From: Candidatus Faecousia excrementigallinarum
GTDB lineage: Bacteria; Bacillota; Clostridia; Oscillospirales; Oscillospiraceae
Direction of reading: 5' to 3'
Assembly (NCBI GenBank): GCA_018713285.1
Contig: DVFK01000009.1
Coordinates: 1 to 42,247 of the forward strand
Length of the DNA: 42,247 nt
Made by a program: the position numbers and the translations under genes. Shown piece by piece: positions 39,246-42,247 of this stretch. The stretch's first letter is position 1. Each line of letters opens with the position of its first letter. Below the pieces are notes generated by a model. It was given only the letters and a program-made list of their open reading frames with translations, was not told the origin of the DNA and did no database searches.

Positions 39246-40871
39246 TTATATCATATCCTGGTCGACTTGAACGCCGCCCCGGAGGTATACCGTGATTTTT
39301 TCGGCAGAGTGGACTTTGACCGTATCCACCAGCTGCCGGATGAGGGTTTCATCCCATTCACAGATGTGGCAGGATGCTTGTTCCATAGCGGCTGCCGCAT
39401 CCTCTATGCGCTGGACTGCCTGTGCGTTATTTTGCCGCTGTTCTTCTATGTAGGCTCGATTTTCTTTTAATTCGGCAGCCTCATTCATAATTTCTCGCAG
39501 CTGGGTGGTGTATGCCTCGGCATCCTTAGTTCGTGCGGCTTCTGCCACCAGCTCTCTTGTCCGGTCATTCAGCTCGTTCAGGCGTTGTTCGATATCTGCA
39601 AGGCTCATGCTCTCACCGGGTACCGGGGCCAGCTCCACCTCCATGGCGGATGTGATCTGCCGGATAAGAGTGCTCTTTTGACTCATGACGGAATTGATAG
39701 CGGCGAGGATCGACCGCTGGAGAGGTTCCTCATCCAGCGTGGGCGAGTTGTGACAGTATTTTGTTCCATAGTCCAGGCGGCTGACGCAGCGCCATACCAC
39801 ACGCTTTTTGCCGCCCTTGGACCAGGTGCATCTGCGGTACAGCGTTCCGCATTCACCGCAGACCAGCCGCTCCGAGAGGGCATATTTGCTGGCGTAGGAT
39901 GCCATGCCGGTGGGCGCATTCTTTTTGGAGGGGCTCTTTCCGGCACTGCGCCGCGCTATCTCTGCCTGTACGGCATCGAAGGTTTTGCGATCTACAATCC
40001 CATCATGGTGATCCTGTACCAGATACATGGGCAGCTGCCCGGTATTGCGAATGACCTTTCGGCTGATACAATCGCTGATATAGGTTTTTTGCAGAAGGAC
40101 ATCTCCGCAATATTTCTCGTTTCGCAAGATACTGCGGATAGTTGTGATGGTCCATTGAGCTTTTCCTGACACATTGGGGATCTGTTCAGCCTCCAACCGC
40201 TCCTTGATCATCCGAAGGCTGGCGCCGGTCAGGTATTGATGGTAGATTGACCGCACCACTTCGGCCTGCTCCGGGATGATTTTAGGATTTCCGTCCTCGC
40301 CCTTTTCGTAGGCATAGAGGCGGTCGTACTGAATGATGGCTTTTCCTTCCCGCATGGCCTGGCGCTTGCCCCAGCGGACATTGGCGCTGATGCTCTCACT
40401 TTCAGCCTGGGCGAAAGCTCCCAGCATGGTGATGAGGATCTCGCTATCTGCTTCCAGGGTATTGATGTTTTCTTTTTCGAAGATTACTGCGATGCCAAGC
40501 TCTCGTAGGGCACGAATGTAGTTCAGGCAGTCCACCGTATTTCTGGCGAAGCGGGAGATGGATTTGGTCAGGACAATGTCGATTTTCTTTTGCTTGCACA
40601 TCCGGATCATCTTCAGGAATTCAGGTCGTTTTCGGGCCGAGGTGCCTGTGATGCCCTCGTCAGCAAAGATCCCGGCCATAGTCCAGTCGCAGTTGGTCAT
40701 GATCTTGTCGGTGTAGTAGTTCTGCTGGGCTTCATAGCTGGTGAGCTGCTCCTCATCGTCGGTGGAGACACGGCAGTATGCAGCTACACGAAGTTGCCGC
40801 TTATTAGTCTGCTGGGCTGCAGCCTCCGGCTTTGCAGGAATGGTAATAACTTTAGGCGGGCTTTCTCTCAT
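39246..40871 (-). CDS. large serine recombinase (complete)
   Basis: A 541-residue recombinase. The resolvase catalytic domain (about 27-170) has AAYCRVSTDDEEQLTSYEAQ with the nucleophile Ser36, and KSISRFARN with conserved Arg residues. The recombinase domain (about 190-300) has LTGASLRMIKERLEAEQIP. A zinc ribbon follows (VCGECGTLYRRC with later Cys), and the rest is a coiled coil (about 400-500) used for synapsis control. It would catalyse integration or excision of the element. It overlaps the upstream recombinase gene by 4 bp. Confidence 0.95.
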   Translation of the reverse strand: MRESPPKVITIPAKPEAAAQQTNKRQLRVAAYCRVSTDDEEQLTSYEAQQNYYTDKIMTNCDWTMAGIFADEGITGTSARKRPEFLKMIRMCKQKKIDIVLTKSISRFARNTVDCLNYIRALRELGIAVIFEKENINTLEADSEILITMLGAFAQAESESISANVRWGKRQAMREGKAIIQYDRLYAYEKGEDGNPKIIPEQAEVVRSIYHQYLTGASLRMIKERLEAEQIPNVSGKAQWTITTIRSILRNEKYCGDVLLQKTYISDCISRKVIRNTGQLPMYLVQDHHDGIVDRKTFDAVQAEIARRSAGKSPSKKNAPTGMASYASKYALSERLVCGECGTLYRRCTWSKGGKKRVVWRCVSRLDYGTKYCHNSPTLDEEPLQRSILAAINSVMSQKSTLIRQITSAMEVELAPVPGESMSLADIEQRLNELNDRTRELVAEAARTKDAEAYTTQLREIMNEAAELKENRAYIEEQRQNNAQAVQRIEDAAAAMEQASCHICEWDETLIRQLVDTVKVHSAEKITVYLRGGVQVDQDMI

Positions 40872-41620
40872 ACTGTTTCACTTCTTCCTATCATTTGATG
40901 GTTTTTTAATTGGATATCCATGGTTCCATCTCTATAGCACAGGATGGCTGAGACGGAACTTTGAAGCAATTCAGCGTCCAGCTCGGTCATAAGCTCCTGC
41001 TTGGAGAGCAGCTTGCGGAGCCGGATGGTCTCGTATTGGTTCGGATTTATGGCACTGTATTGTGCTGCGGCGATGGCCAGGATGAGCTTCTGAGCGGCAT
41101 CCTCATCGATTGGCTGTTGGTCCATCACGGTATCCAATTCCCTTTGCAACGCTTGCACTGGGGTTTTGGGCAGATGTTCCGGCTCTGGAAGCGTGATGCG
41201 TTCCGGTGATATAATCAGACCATTGAGCAGGTTCAGCACCTGCTGTTCCATCTGTTCTGTGGCGGTATGGCCGCTGAGCCGGCGCAGGAGCTTTTGCGCT
41301 TCTGTTTTTTGTGCAGGAGCTTGTTTCGCACTCCGCTTTTCGAGGACTCTACTCAATGTCTCCTGGTCGGTAATAGCGGGATAACCACCTTCTCCGGTGT
41401 AGCGATGATCCTCCAAAATACGGGCGACCATGTTTTTGTTCCATAGCTTCCCCTCGTCATAGGGAATTGACTGCTCCCGCAGTTGGGCCACTAATGTGTT
41501 GAAGGAGGCACCGGAAAGGTACTGTTGGAAGATATACTCCACCAGCTTCGCTTCTTGGGCATGGAGAACAACCTCACCCATTTCCACCCGGTATCCAAAG
41601 GGCTGCTTTCGGATGCCCAT
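40868..41620 (-). CDS. recombinase-domain protein without resolvase domain
   Basis: A 250-residue protein that begins directly with a recombinase DNA-binding domain (KLVEYIFQQYLSGASFNTLVAQLREQSIPY, then MVARILEDHRYTGEGGYPAI). It has neither the catalytic resolvase domain nor the zinc ribbon. The C-terminal half (about 120-250) is helical and has no family I can name. Its start overlaps the stop of the third recombinase (TAATG) and its end overlaps the first recombinase (ATGA). Resolvase-less proteins of this kind recur in tandem recombinase sets of Clostridia and may serve as accessory DNA-binding factors. Confidence 0.82.
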   Translation of the reverse strand: MGIRKQPFGYRVEMGEVVLHAQEAKLVEYIFQQYLSGASFNTLVAQLREQSIPYDEGKLWNKNMVARILEDHRYTGEGGYPAITDQETLSRVLEKRSAKQAPAQKTEAQKLLRRLSGHTATEQMEQQVLNLLNGLIISPERITLPEPEHLPKTPVQALQRELDTVMDQQPIDEDAAQKLILAIAAAQYSAINPNQYETIRLRKLLSKQELMTELDAELLQSSVSAILCYRDGTMDIQLKNHQMIGRSETV

Positions 41621-42247
41621 TACCGCACCGTCCTCTCTATGATCTCGACCAGTTCTAATCCGTTTTTCAGGCGGAAGCGGAGCTGTTCGCTGCTGTCTAC
41701 AATGATTTTCTCAACGAGTTCACCGAACAGCTCCGCATCGAAGTCATCAAGGAAGTCCGGCCCTGCATCCAGTATTTCCATCAGTTCCCGCGTTTGGGCG
41801 ATGGTGCTGTCGCCATCAGCGACCAGCAGGCGTTCCTTTTTTAGCTTTGCGGTACGGAGCTGTTCGGTCAGCTCATTGTTCTGAGATATAAAAATGTCAG
41901 GATCAATGAGGCCCTGCTGTTTCAGCGTGGCCAGCATTTGATTCTGACTGGTCAATTCCGATATTTGTTTGTTGAGTTCAATGACGTCCAGGCTCCATAG
42001 CATCCGACGGTTGCGGATTGCCTGGAGTGAGTTGAGCATTTCGGTGAGGATAGCCTCACCGTGTATCTTGAGATTGTAATGCGATCGAAGGAATGCCCTG
42101 CGAATTTCGGCATCAAGCACTTGCGTAACAGGGCAGCTCAGGATGTCCTCATTGTGCTTCCTGCAGCTCCAGAAAACTTTCCCATGGCTGACTTTTTTTC
42201 GAAAGGATGTTCCGCATTGACCGCAGAATACTTTTTGATCAAATGGG
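41620..42247 (-). CDS. serine recombinase, C-terminal part (continues past the window)
   Basis: The reverse-strand frame is open to the window edge beyond the ORF-track start. The first visible residues form a recombinase zinc ribbon (FCGQCGTSFRKKV, then WSCRKH and SCPV). They are followed by LDAEIRRAFLR and a coiled-coil region (about residues 70-130) and a C-terminal segment like that of large serine recombinases. The catalytic N-terminus should lie outside. The stop codon overlaps the next recombinase start (TAATG). Confidence 0.85.
   Translation of the reverse strand, partial: PFDQKVFCGQCGTSFRKKVSHGKVFWSCRKHNEDILSCPVTQVLDAEIRRAFLRSHYNLKIHGEAILTEMLNSLQAIRNRRMLWSLDVIELNKQISELTSQNQMLATLKQQGLIDPDIFISQNNELTEQLRTAKLKKERLLVADGDSTIAQTRELMEILDAGPDFLDDFDAELFGELVEKIIVDSSEQLRFRLKNGLELVEIIERTVR

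Overview
The window looks like a chromosomal segment of a low-oxygen, Gram-positive gut-type Clostridia, most likely Oscillospiraceae/Ruminococcaceae. This is inferred from a T-box ahead of thrS, the yabE-rsmA neighbourhood, a Feo/DUF2325/DUF3793/flavodoxin cluster, a dlt-like cell-envelope operon, and abundant TTGACA/TATAAT promoters in fairly GC-rich DNA. About 36 kb of host backbone is followed by about 5.6 kb with mobile-element character. No tRNA, rRNA or CRISPR array was found.

Layout. 1-2.1 kb: rsmA (cut by the window edge) and a YabE-type 3D/G5 cell-wall protein. 2.3-4.4 kb: Thr T-box and thrS. 4.4-7.7 kb: a YdcF-like plus M42 peptidase pair, flanked on both sides by large mosaic repeats in opposite orientation. 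7.7-10.4 kb: an AMP-forming acyl-CoA synthetase overlapping an E2-fold acyltransferase-like protein. 10.6-12.9 kb: an ECF-type sigma factor and an RsgI-like anti-sigma protein with repeated PepSY domains. 13.4-15.7 kb: a divergent FAD/Rieske oxidoreductase and a tocopherol-cyclase-family protein. 15.7-19.7 kb: an iron cluster (flavodoxin, DUF3793, DUF2325, Cys-rich FeoB partner, FeoB, FeoA) with four copies of a GTTAGC-N4-GCTAAC operator. 20.2-24.4 kb: lipid genes (diacylglycerol-kinase-like, PlsC-like, PAP2, second E2-like). 24.5-27.3 kb: an XRE-family regulator and an ABC exporter.

27.6-35.7 kb is the most striking part. It holds a five-gene operon resembling dlt (adenylating ligase, carrier protein, MBOAT, SGNH/DltD-like protein) but with a fold-III PLP decarboxylase inserted between ligase and carrier. 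A histidine kinase/response regulator pair lies directly upstream, and three 11-bp direct repeats precede the operon's -10 box. The simplest model is that an amino acid is loaded on the carrier, decarboxylated while tethered (as in the butirosin BtrJ/BtrI/BtrK logic), and the resulting omega-amino acyl group is moved by the MBOAT/SGNH pair onto a surface polymer. This would be a variant of teichoic acid D-alanylation. The chemistry is inference; gene order and motifs are seen.

36.2-42.2 kb: a dense array of perfect hairpins with a cloverleaf-like fold, then KilA-N, a low-molecular-weight phosphatase, a DUF1016 fragment, a metallophosphoesterase and three translationally coupled serine-recombinase genes. 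This is probably one end of an integrative element that continues past the window.

Scattered through the intergenic gaps are eight copies of a double-hairpin repeat. Its stems covary between copies, and its 5' arm can pair with either of two downstream arms.
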